DNA of 8,740 bases from assembly GCA_016866645.1 (NCBI GenBank), contig VGLX01000035.1, positions 1-8,740 of the forward strand. Reading direction: 5' to 3'. The notes under the pieces were generated by a model, which was not told where the DNA came from, made no database searches, and was given only the letters and a program-made list of their open reading frames with translations. The translations under genes and the position numbers were made by a program. The stretch is from Candidatus Woesearchaeota archaeon. Lineage in GTDB: Archaea; Nanobdellota; Nanobdellia; SCGC-AAA011-G17; VGLX01. Below, in pieces: positions 1 through 5,724 of the stretch. The first letter of the stretch is position 1; every line of letters begins with the position of its first letter.

Positions 1-39
1 TATTAAAGACATCGGTTTTGAACACCTTTTAAAATATAC
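1..39 (+). promoter_or_regulatory. AT-rich promoter region of the exported JAMM-like gene
   Basis: Two TATA-like stretches precede the ATG at 46: TATTAAAG at 1-8 and TTTTAAAATATA around 27-38. The second is too close to the ATG for a leaderless start at 46 (a start site would fall about ten bases inside the gene), so the first, at the window edge, is the better candidate for a short-leader transcript. No Shine-Dalgarno sequence is visible. Weak call. Confidence 0.3.
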
Positions 40-45
40 TCCAAA

Positions 46-726
46 ATGAAAAAAATAATACCAATAATAGGAATTTGTTCGATGCTGTACTTCTCTGGAA
101 TAAATAGCACTCCAGCTTGGGCTAAAAGCGATTATCTTGAAGTCAAGAACGGCAAAGGCCACGTATACACTGTCTCTGAAAACGAAGGGAACAAGCAACT
201 GCGTGAGATAGCAAAAACCACTGATAAGGAAGACGGATGGGTATACGCCGCAGGCAAATGGTACGATGTAGGAGAGTCAGAAAAAGAAGACAGTGTCACG
301 ATATGCCTGAAAGATGCAGTCAAGTATTTGAAAAAACACAAAGGAGAAAAAGAAGCGAAATTCGCGCATGTGCACCCTAAAAAAACTGCTGAAGAAAGTA
401 TTGCCCCACCATCAAGCTATGATATCTTCACACACGGTAAACTAAAAAGGATGTTAAAAAACAGCCTTAAAATGAGCCTTATATCAGAAGCCCATACTAG
501 CCACGGAGTATGGACCTATGACATAACAGATGCTTTAGAAAAAGACATCAACAATGCAAAACCCGGCGAGTTTAACAGTTGGAGGATCTTGGAGAGCATG
601 ATAAACCAAGAAACCATCCTCATATTCAGCAACAAGTCATCATCAAACGAAGAAAAAATCGAGCATTACATCTCTGCTATGAAGAATCTCGGAATAACCG
701 TCTCTTACAAAACTTCAGAAAAATAA
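46..726 (+). CDS. Exported protein with JAMM/MPN-like metal-binding signature
   Basis: 226 residues. The N-terminus is a clear Sec signal peptide: two lysines at 2-3, a hydrophobic core at about 4-20, and an A-W-A cleavage site at 24-26, which supports this ATG. The mature part carries H108-V-H110-P, then twelve residues on, S123-S-Y-D126-I. This resembles the H-x-H-P...S-x-x-D-[IL] metal site of JAMM/MPN (deubiquitinase/RadC-like) proteins, although the spacer there is usually about seven residues. A later G-V-W-T-Y segment at 154-158 resembles the strand that follows the site in that fold. The upstream catalytic Glu cannot be assigned with confidence. There are no cysteines after the signal peptide. 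If the fold is right, this would be a secreted zinc peptidase or isopeptidase-like protein. The gene stands alone and converges on the membrane-protein gene 18 bases downstream. Real gene: near certain; family: tentative. Confidence 0.85.
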   Translation: MKKIIPIIGICSMLYFSGINSTPAWAKSDYLEVKNGKGHVYTVSENEGNKQLREIAKTTDKEDGWVYAAGKWYDVGESEKEDSVTICLKDAVKYLKKHKGEKEAKFAHVHPKKTAEESIAPPSSYDIFTHGKLKRMLKNSLKMSLISEAHTSHGVWTYDITDALEKDINNAKPGEFNSWRILESMINQETILIFSNKSSSNEEKIEHYISAMKNLGITVSYKTSEK

Positions 727-744
727 AAAGATTCGTCGTTATTA

Positions 745-1146
745 TTAACGCTTCTTTTTCGGCTGCTTCTTAGGTACAGGCATAACAGGAGCCTTGTTCA
801 TCTCGCTTTTAAACTCATCTTGGATCCTTCTGAATCCGAACACTTTAGTGAGCTGGTTCAGCGAGAAAGCAGTGTATGCCACGCTGGTTATCAATGTCAT
901 CAACAGTATGTTCGTGAAGAACACGCTCGAAGCGTCAGAAACCCCATTAAGTTTAAGCACTAACAGCCATAATGTGAAAAAGAAGCTTATGCCGCTAAGC
1001 ACTAAAAGCTTATCTATAAAATCCCTAAACATTCCTGCGCTCAGCCTCATACGGTCTACCGTTATTATCACCAAGGCTATGAAAGAGTACAGGCATATGA
1101 ATCCTGTCATCGATGTGAAGAGTGTTGTTATCAGTTTTTGCAGCAT
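745..1146 (-). CDS. Small three-helix membrane protein
   Basis: 133 residues, family not recognised. Three hydrophobic segments can be read at about 10-30, 46-66 and 75-96, followed by a soluble tail that ends in a proline- and lysine-rich stretch (about 118-133), which would favour a cytoplasmic C-terminus. There is no signal peptide cleavage site and no obvious catalytic motif. It is the second gene of an operon: its start lies 17 bases after the stop of the KaiC-like gene, and a strong Shine-Dalgarno sequence, GGAGGTG at 1152-1158 on the minus strand, sits 5 bases before the ATG. The pairing suggests a membrane partner for the KaiC-like protein, but this is inference from gene order only. 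Confidence 0.85.
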   Translation of the reverse strand: MLQKLITTLFTSMTGFICLYSFIALVIITVDRMRLSAGMFRDFIDKLLVLSGISFFFTLWLLVLKLNGVSDASSVFFTNILLMTLITSVAYTAFSLNQLTKVFGFRRIQDEFKSEMNKAPVMPVPKKQPKKKR

Positions 1147-1151
1147 ACTAG

Positions 1152-1158
1152 CACCTCC
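1152..1158 (-). promoter_or_regulatory. Strong Shine-Dalgarno site for the membrane protein gene
   Basis: On the minus strand the sequence reads GGAGGTG, 5 bases upstream of the ATG at 1146. It fixes the start of the membrane protein and contrasts with the first gene of this operon, which has no such site and looks leaderless. This is the usual archaeal division between first and internal operon genes. Confidence 0.8.
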
Positions 1159-1163
1159 ATGGT

Positions 1164-1718
1164 TTACACGTTTTTAACTAAATCACAAAACTGGTTCATA
1201 TCTTCTAACAGATCTTTTTGCTTAGATCCTGAAAACATGAATATCCCCTTAGTATTACTCGCTTTTATTTTAGACACTAAAAAGTGAAAAAATCTTAAAG
1301 TCTCTTGAGGGTGATTGTACAGTGTCAGTACGCTTAAAGAGTCAAATATCAGCACGTATCCAGTATCCTCTAATGCGTTCATTGCCCCGTCTACTGCTAT
1401 TGACATGTCTGTAAGGTTTGACGGGTTGTTGACGAATATGCAGTTTCCTATAGACTCTAAAGCGGAGTAAGGCCTGCTTATAGCATCTATGAACAGTATT
1501 TTTCTGGTTTCTAACTCCATCTTTTTAAGCCTAGAGTCTAATTCGGCATAAGGCTCATCCACGGTCATGAATATTATCGCCTTATTGGTTTGTAAGAAGT
1601 ATGAAACTAAAGACAACATTGCCTGTTTCAGCTCTTTAGCTTCCCCATTTAAGAGTATCGATTTTGATGACTCATCTTTAAGGATACCGCCCAGCTCTTT
1701 TTCTACTTCCAGAACCAT
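1164..1718 (-). CDS. KaiC/RecA-like ATPase-fold protein with degenerate P-loop
   Basis: 184 residues from the preferred ATG at 1718. The order of elements matches KaiC-like RecA-fold proteins of archaea: a first strand S-I-L-L-N-G at 20-25; a strand and turn A-I-I-F-M-T-V-D-E-P at 47-56; K-I-L-F-I-D-A-I-S at 73-81; and a Walker-B-like strand Y-V-L-I-F-D-S-L-S at 121-129. A final strand, K-G-I-F-M-F-S-G, lies at 157-164. The Walker A G-x(4)-G-K-[ST] expected right after the first strand is absent (N-G-E-A-K-E-L-K-Q instead), so ATP hydrolysis is doubtful and a regulatory or scaffold role is more likely. An upstream GTG at 1802 would extend the frame by 28 residues, but that stretch covers the promoter, and a TATA-like box lies about 27 bases before 1718. 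It is the first gene of a pair with the membrane protein. Confidence 0.82.
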   Translation of the reverse strand: MVLEVEKELGGILKDESSKSILLNGEAKELKQAMLSLVSYFLQTNKAIIFMTVDEPYAELDSRLKKMELETRKILFIDAISRPYSALESIGNCIFVNNPSNLTDMSIAVDGAMNALEDTGYVLIFDSLSVLTLYNHPQETLRFFHFLVSKIKASNTKGIFMFSGSKQKDLLEDMNQFCDLVKNV

Positions 1719-1738
1719 ATGGTATTTTGAGAAGTTTG

Positions 1739-1750
1739 AGTATAATAACT
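1739..1750 (-). promoter_or_regulatory. TATA box of the KaiC-like operon (leaderless)
   Basis: On the minus strand AGTTATTATACT is centred about 27 bases before the ATG at 1718. That spacing places transcription initiation at or next to the start codon, and there is no Shine-Dalgarno sequence. This supports the shorter KaiC-like protein over the GTG start at 1802. Confidence 0.55.
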
Positions 1751-1777
1751 TTTTGTTTAAGCCAGTTTGACCAAAGC

Positions 1778-1787
1778 TATTAAAAAC
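1778..1787 (+). promoter_or_regulatory. TATA box of the TYW3 gene (leaderless)
   Basis: CTATTAAAAA is centred about 28 bases before the ATG at 1811, with no Shine-Dalgarno sequence between. With the opposite box at 1739-1750 it forms a compact two-way promoter about 90 bases long. Confidence 0.55.
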
Positions 1788-1810
1788 CTGCAGAGAACCC
1801 ACTGTGTTTT

Positions 1811-2308
1811 ATGAAAAAGGACAAATCCCCTCAGGGATTCATCGACGAAGATATCAAAGGGTTGCTTAAAGTCCTGAACGGCAAAGGCTATGAGTCTACT
1901 AGCAGCTGTTCTGGAAGGATAGTGCTGATAACAGAATCCGGCAAGAAAGGCCGCGCAGAATGGGCTTTCAAGTCTCATGAAAAAGCGGATGGAGGCGAAA
2001 TCTTCGGCATAATACAAAAACGCGGCGCACTATGGTTTTTGCAGGAGCCCATGATACTTCATGTCAGAGCTAAGAGCCTAGAGTCAGCCCAGGAACTGTT
2101 AAGCATCGCTAAGGATTCCGGATTAAAGATTTCTGGAATAACCTCCGTGAAGAATTGCAGCTTAGAGATCCGCGGCACTGAACGGATGGAGACCTTACTT
2201 ACAAAAGACTGCAGCAAAGAATACATCACTAGGCTAGTTGATGAGGCGAATAAAAGGTTGCAAAGGACAAAAGAAAAGACGAAAAAGCTTATGCTGAACT
2301 TGCTCTAA
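1811..2308 (+). CDS. tyw3: TYW3-type tRNA wybutosine methyltransferase
   Basis: 165 residues, a normal archaeal length. The hallmark is T30-S-S-C33-S-G-R36 near the N-terminus, followed by A49-E-W-A-F-K at 49-54, L-W-F-L-Q-E-P at 74-80 and the strand I-L-H-V-R at 82-86. A stretch S-G-L-K-I-S-G-I-T-S at 103-112 precedes I-R-G-T at 120-123. These are the features of TYW3, the S-adenosylmethionine-dependent N4-methyltransferase that acts on the wyosine derivative at position 37 of tRNA-Phe, next to the anticodon. Other wyosine genes (Taw1, Taw2, Trm5) are not in the window. The start is supported by a TATA box about 28 bases upstream. The 3' end overlaps the convergent beta-helix gene by 4 bases, stops included. 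Family assignment is firm. Confidence 0.93.
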   Translation: MKKDKSPQGFIDEDIKGLLKVLNGKGYESTSSCSGRIVLITESGKKGRAEWAFKSHEKADGGEIFGIIQKRGALWFLQEPMILHVRAKSLESAQELLSIAKDSGLKISGITSVKNCSLEIRGTERMETLLTKDCSKEYITRLVDEANKRLQRTKEKTKKLMLNLL

Positions 2309-3024
2309 ACTTTCCCTTCAGTATCTTCACGTGTGAGGACCGTCTCTTCCTTGTCGACCATCTCGATTTCTTGTCTCAGTTTTAAGAGTTTCTTCGGAGG
2401 TATAACCCCCCTTATCATAAGGTTGGAGTAAGTCCAAGTGTGCTTGCCTATAAGAGTCCCTGGCGCTGTCGAGCAGTTCGCGCCTATCCTCGCGTATTCT
2501 CCTAGAATGCATCCGAACTTGTCCATGCCTGTAGGATGGGAGCTTTTTCCTATTTTTATCTCTACTTTTTTCTGGTCGAACCTTCGGTTGCCGGTTATGG
2601 CTCCAGATGCCACTCTCGCCCCTTTGCCGAGTATGCAATCGCCTACGAAAGAGTTCGTGCTTATCTTGGCTTCGTCGAAGATTATAGAATTCTTGAGCTC
2701 TACCCCATGGCCCATCACTACCTTATCGCCTATCACGCTTTTTGCCCTTATCATAGCTCCAGGCCGTATCTCGCAGTCTTTCCCGATTATGCACGGCCCT
2801 TCTATAGTGACATAGTCATCCACTACCGTGCCTTTTCCTATCACTACGTTGCCTGTTATCTTCGCGGTCTTCGATACTTTCCCTTCTATCTTCTGCTTGG
2901 AAAAGTCTACCAGCTCATCTTTCTTCTTCAAGGCTTCCCATGGATGTTTCACTTTCTTGAAAACTTCCTTGCAAGGGCAAGCTTCCAAGTCATCGAAAAA
3001 ATATCCTAATTGTGTCGGTTCCAT
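2305..3024 (-). CDS. GlmU-like left-handed beta-helix acyltransferase-type protein
   Basis: 239 residues from the preferred ATG at 3024 (a second ATG at 3081 would add 19). After a short N-terminal part with P-W-E-A-L at 28-32, typical of proteins with this domain, comes a run of hexapeptide repeats ([IV]-G-x-x-x-x) from about 62 to 200, i.e. a left-handed beta-helix. H106-G-V-E-L-K-N-S-I-I, V-G-D-C-I-L-G at 127-133 and G-A-I-T-G-N-R-R-F-D at 141-150 match the acetyltransferase half of archaeal GlmU-type proteins. The nucleotidyltransferase half is missing. The usual H-x-x-Y-[IV]-G-D motif reads T-N-S-F-V-G-D here, so the expected catalytic His and Tyr appear replaced. A sugar-phosphate acyltransferase or a structural homologue is likely; the substrate is unknown. 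It converges on TYW3 with a 4-base overlap. Confidence 0.85.
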   Translation of the reverse strand: MEPTQLGYFFDDLEACPCKEVFKKVKHPWEALKKKDELVDFSKQKIEGKVSKTAKITGNVVIGKGTVVDDYVTIEGPCIIGKDCEIRPGAMIRAKSVIGDKVVMGHGVELKNSIIFDEAKISTNSFVGDCILGKGARVASGAITGNRRFDQKKVEIKIGKSSHPTGMDKFGCILGEYARIGANCSTAPGTLIGKHTWTYSNLMIRGVIPPKKLLKLRQEIEMVDKEETVLTREDTEGKV

Positions 3025-3044
3025 ATTGTTTTTTATTATTTCAA

Positions 3045-3073
3045 TAAAGCTTAAAAAGTTATCTGTATATAAG
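3045..3073. promoter_or_regulatory. Shared divergent promoter with TATA-like boxes
   Basis: The 59 bases between the starts at 3024 (minus) and 3084 (plus) hold GCTTAAAAAG at 3049-3058, about 30 bases before 3084, and its near-palindromic reverse, CTTTTTAAGCTTTA, about 29 bases before 3024. A second box, TTATATAC/GTATATAA around 3065-3073, is also present. Neither gene has a Shine-Dalgarno sequence. One AT-rich site may serve both directions. Confidence 0.45.
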
Positions 3074-3083
3074 CTTTCCAAGT

Positions 3084-3488
3084 ATGGCTGAAATCTTAGT
3101 TGATAGTGAAACGCGGTGGAAATGCTTACTCTGTGGAGAATGCTGCAAAGACGTGGGGAAAGGGTTAAGTATCCCCGAGTTTGATAAGAAATCAGGATGC
3201 TGCTTTAATCTCAATAAGGAGAATCTTTGCTCAGACTATGCTAACCGTCTTCTAATATGCCGCATGTACCCTTTTCACCCTTCAAGGGAGAAACTGGCTT
3301 TGGGCATAATCGATTTCAGCATTGGTAAGCTGTTGATAGACTCCTCCTGCCCGGGTTACGGCCAAGGCAGTAAAGTAGTCGAGAATGAAGCTTTGGCTAA
3401 GGAGTTTGATAACGTCCGTTCTTTATTTGAAAGCAGGAAAGATATGATTAAGAACAAAAAAATAGTTGAGGTATTCTTCAAAAGATGA
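3084..3488 (+). CDS. YkgJ-family CxxCxxCC cluster protein
   Basis: 134 residues. C14-x-x-C17-x-x-C20-C21 near the N-terminus is the signature of the CxxCxxCC family (YkgJ, which also covers flagellin lysine N-methylase FliB). It is followed by C39-C40, C49, then C59-R-M-Y-P-F, which corresponds to the family's C-R-x-[YF]-P-F, and C89-P-G. These cysteines are thought to bind iron or zinc; the biochemical role is not settled. The C-terminal 40 residues are charged and probably helical. It is the first gene of a four-gene operon; its TGA overlaps the ATG of the first glycosyltransferase (ATGA at 3485-3488). Given the FliB kinship and the neighbouring glycosyltransferases, modification of a surface protein is one possibility, but this is only inference. 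Confidence 0.88.
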   Translation: MAEILVDSETRWKCLLCGECCKDVGKGLSIPEFDKKSGCCFNLNKENLCSDYANRLLICRMYPFHPSREKLALGIIDFSIGKLLIDSSCPGYGQGSKVVENEALAKEFDNVRSLFESRKDMIKNKKIVEVFFKR

Positions 3489-4168
3489 AGCAGAAAGTAC
3501 TGGTCGGCTGCCCAACTTCAGAACTTAAAGGCTATGCCCTAGAGAGGTATGTAAAAGGTGTTAAGTCTTTGAAATACGGCAAGTTTGACGTGTTGATAGT
3601 TGATAATTCAAGAGGCGAAGAATATTGTCAAAAGATTAATAGGCTCGGGCTTCCAGCGGTTAGGGGACCTTACAGCAAAAGCGCCCGCCAAAGGATAGTA
3701 GACTCAAGAAACATCCTCAGACAAAAAGTATTAGACGAAGGATACGATTACTTTTTCTCGTTAGAGCAGGATGTCATACCCCCGACAGACGCTTTGCAAA
3801 ATCTTCTCAACCATGGCAAAGATATAGTGACCGGGGTCTACTTCAGCTACCAAACAAATAACGGGGTTACATTACTCGTGCCCCTGTTATGGCAGAAGGT
3901 TAAGAATGATGAGATGAGGTTCATGCTTGAAAAAGAGGTTACAGAACAAAAGTTGCTGGAAGTTGGCGCTTGCGGCTTAGGATGCATACTAATCCATAGG
4001 GACGTTCTAGAGAAGATAAAGTTCAGGTTCAACAAAGAAGACAACAGCTTTGATGACATGTGGTTCTGCAAGGACGCTTCTGATGCAGGCTTCAAGATTT
4101 TTGCTGACACTTCAATCAAATGCAAGCATCTTATCAAGGATTGGAGATGGGACGGGATAAATAAATGA
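3485..4168 (+). CDS. GT-A-type glycosyltransferase, first of a tandem pair
   Basis: 227 residues. A Rossmann-like start, V-L-V-G-C-P-T-S at 5-12, is followed by D-V-L-I-V-D-N-S at 35-42. Next is a strong block, S74-R-N-I-L-R-Q to E94-Q-D96-V, where E-Q-D-V after F-F-S-L takes the place of the metal-binding D-x-D of GT-A glycosyltransferases. Then come I-V-T-G-V-Y-F at 114-120 (usual for the strand after the metal site), G-L-G-C-I-L-I-H at 164-171, and a C-terminal C213-K-H215 that could supply the last metal ligand. No membrane segment or signal peptide is seen, so it should act in the cytoplasm. Donor and acceptor are unknown. It overlaps both neighbours by ATGA and is clearly a paralogue of the next gene. 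The family as a whole is probable; no closer subfamily is recognised. Confidence 0.85.
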   Translation: MKQKVLVGCPTSELKGYALERYVKGVKSLKYGKFDVLIVDNSRGEEYCQKINRLGLPAVRGPYSKSARQRIVDSRNILRQKVLDEGYDYFFSLEQDVIPPTDALQNLLNHGKDIVTGVYFSYQTNNGVTLLVPLLWQKVKNDEMRFMLEKEVTEQKLLEVGACGLGCILIHRDVLEKIKFRFNKEDNSFDDMWFCKDASDAGFKIFADTSIKCKHLIKDWRWDGINK

Positions 4169-4860
4169 GCACACCTAAAATTCTCGTCGGTTGTCCGACA
4201 TCTTTCCATAAGGAGTACTGCCTGGACAAGTACGCTGAAGGCATTAAGGCTTTGACTTACAAGAACTTTGATGTTTTGTTAGTAGATAACTCTAAAGACA
4301 ACACGTATTTCGAAAAGATCAAGAAAACAGGCCTTCCAGTTATCAAAGGCCCCTGGTTCGAAGGAGCTATGGACCGGATAATAACCTCTAGGAACATACT
4401 CAGGCAGAAAGCCCTAGACAAAGGTTATGATTACTTCTTCTCGTTAGAGCAGGATGTTGTTACGCCTCCTGACGTTCTTGAAAGGATGATAAAGCACAAG
4501 AAGAAAATCGTTACAGGGGTTTATTTCGCGCATAACACTATGCCTGATGGCTCAGCTCCGCTCATACCTCTCGTTTACAAGATGGTTGATGAAAAAACTT
4601 TGGCTATGGCACCAATAAATGAAGAAGAATTTAACAGCAATAAGCTCATTGAAGTAGTTTCCGCAGGCCTAGGCTGCGTACTAATCCACAGGGACATCCT
4701 CAAAGAAGTGACTTTCAGATATGAAAACAAGGTTTTCGATGACAGGTTCTTTTTCATAGATTGTTACCGCAAAGGTTTTAAAGTCTTCTGCGATACCTCA
4801 GTTAAGTGTAAGCATTTTATTTTAAACCGGCCTTACCCGTGGAGCGTAATCAAGAAATGA
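4165..4860 (+). CDS. GT-A-type glycosyltransferase, second of a tandem pair
   Basis: 231 residues, aligning end to end with the preceding gene product by eye, with about half the residues identical. Shared blocks are I-L-V-G-C-P-T-S at 6-13, D-V-L-L-V-D-N-S at 36-43, S-R-N-I-L-R-Q-K at 75-82, F-F-S-L-E-Q-D-V at 91-98, I-V-T-G-V-Y-F at 115-121, G-L-G-C-V-L-I-H at 168-175 and C215-K-H217. The middle (about 122-160) and the C-terminal tail differ, which is where acceptor specificity would be expected to diverge. Cytoplasmic, with no signal or membrane segment. Its start (ATGA at 4165-4168) and stop (ATGA at 4857-4860) both overlap neighbours, so translation is probably coupled. It arose by tandem duplication; the two may add successive sugars or form a heterodimer (inference). 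Confidence 0.85.
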   Translation: MSTPKILVGCPTSFHKEYCLDKYAEGIKALTYKNFDVLLVDNSKDNTYFEKIKKTGLPVIKGPWFEGAMDRIITSRNILRQKALDKGYDYFFSLEQDVVTPPDVLERMIKHKKKIVTGVYFAHNTMPDGSAPLIPLVYKMVDEKTLAMAPINEEEFNSNKLIEVVSAGLGCVLIHRDILKEVTFRYENKVFDDRFFFIDCYRKGFKVFCDTSVKCKHFILNRPYPWSVIKK

Positions 4861-5615
4861 AAACAAAAGAACTTGTCAATAAAGTCTTAGAAGGCGATAT
4901 CCTAAGCATCGCTAGAGCCACTCGTTACGTAGAAGACGAACTAAAAGGGTACAAGAGTTTCCTAAAAAAGATTGAGCCTTACACTGGAAAAGCACATATC
5001 ATAGGCATAACCGGTTTTCCTGGCGCTGGCAAGAGTACGCTGATAAAATGCTTAGTCCAAGAATACTTAAACCTTGAAAAGAAAGTTAGTGTCATAGCAG
5101 TCGATCCGACCTCTCTCAGCGGAGGAGCTTTCTTAGGCGACAGGGTAAGGATGCAAATTCATGGCCTGGACCCGTTTGACAAGAGACTGTATATCCGCAG
5201 CATGGCTTCACGAGGGAATTTCGGTGGCTTGTCTAAGAGCACAAAAGACGTAGTCAAGATACTCGATGCCGCAGGCTATGAAAAGATTTTCGTAGAGACA
5301 GTAGGCGCAGGGCAGAATGATGTGGACATTATGAACTTAGCCCATAGTTTGATAGTAGTAGTCAATCCTGGCATGGGTGACGTGCAGACCCTGAAAGGAG
5401 GCATTATGGAGATAGCGAATTTATACGTCATCAACAAGGCAGATTATCCCGAAGCAGCAAAAACTGAAGGGGAAATCAAAAGCTTTGTTAGCATGCTGTC
5501 GAAAAAGGGCTGGGAGCCTAGAATCTACAAGACAGAAGCTTACCAGAACAAAGGCATCAAGGAACTAGTCAGTGGTATAGAAGAGCACCACAAAAGTGAA
5601 CCTCCCCACCGCTGA
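4857..5615 (+). CDS. MeaB/ArgK-type P-loop GTPase, C-terminally short
   Basis: 252 residues from the ATG at 4857, which overlaps the previous stop as ATGA like the other junctions; an in-frame GTG at 4839 is less likely. Motifs: Walker A G53-F-P-G-A-G-K59-S-T; D83-P-T-S with S-G-G-A-F-L-G-D-R-V-R-M following; R114-S-M-A-S-R-G and G-G-L-S-K-S-T; E147-T-V-G-A-G-Q (G3-type); and N193-K-A-D for guanine recognition. This is the G3E-type GTPase family of MeaB and ArgK, chaperones of B12-dependent mutases. Family members usually run to about 300-330 residues with a C-terminal helical dimerisation arm. Here the frame stops right after G-I-E-E-H-H at 240-245, inside a GC-rich hairpin, so the arm is missing and the last few residues look foreign. 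No mutase or B12 gene is in view. Last gene of the operon. Confidence 0.88.
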   Translation: MKTKELVNKVLEGDILSIARATRYVEDELKGYKSFLKKIEPYTGKAHIIGITGFPGAGKSTLIKCLVQEYLNLEKKVSVIAVDPTSLSGGAFLGDRVRMQIHGLDPFDKRLYIRSMASRGNFGGLSKSTKDVVKILDAAGYEKIFVETVGAGQNDVDIMNLAHSLIVVVNPGMGDVQTLKGGIMEIANLYVINKADYPEAAKTEGEIKSFVSMLSKKGWEPRIYKTEAYQNKGIKELVSGIEEHHKSEPPHR

Positions 5616-5724
5616 GCGGATGGGGCATCTGGCTATCCCAAGTTTTGGGCGTTGCCAGTCCATTCTTGATTCATCGACGTTCCCAACAATTCATCCCCGT
5701 AGCAAGCTGACGGGGTATTCGAAT
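5601..5724 (+). ncRNA. GC-rich three-hairpin element, possible omega-RNA/IS200-IS605 end relic
   Basis: About 57% G+C by hand count over 115 bases, in AT-richer surroundings. Hairpin 1 (5604-5625): CCCCA-CCGC, loop TGA, GCGG, bulged A, TGGGG. Hairpin 2 (5629-5658): outer CTGGC/GCCAG, internal loop, inner CCCAA/TTGGG. A linker at 5659-5694 holds a second CCCAA (5682-5686) that could compete for the same TTGGG, allowing a pseudoknot or switch. Hairpin 3 (5695-5715): CCCCGT-AGC, AA, GCT, bulged G, ACGGGG, then TATTCGAAT. A multi-stem segment of this size ending in a hairpin resembles the right ends of IS200/IS605 elements, where TnpB/IscB guide (omega) RNAs are encoded, but no transposase or TnpB gene is present. 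A free-standing ncRNA or small non-autonomous element is the alternative. Structure is seen directly; identity is inference. Confidence 0.45.

Noticed and set aside
794..1177. Plus-strand reading frame opposite the three-helix membrane protein
   Set aside because: The minus-strand frame has a strong Shine-Dalgarno sequence, coherent membrane segments and a place in an operon; the plus-strand frame has none of these.
2536..3009. Long plus-strand reading frame opposite the beta-helix gene
   Set aside because: It is antisense to a well-supported hexapeptide-repeat protein, has no start signals, and its aromatic-rich translation is what the reverse of such repeats yields.
4839..4856. GTG start for the GTPase six codons upstream
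   Set aside because: The ATG at 4857 forms the same ATGA overlap as the other junctions of this operon and gives a more typical N-terminus.
5601..5724. CRISPR repeat or ordinary intrinsic terminator
   Set aside because: There is only one copy of each hairpin and no regular spacers, and the array of three stems is far larger than a terminator needs; T tracts appear only afterwards at 5751-5756.
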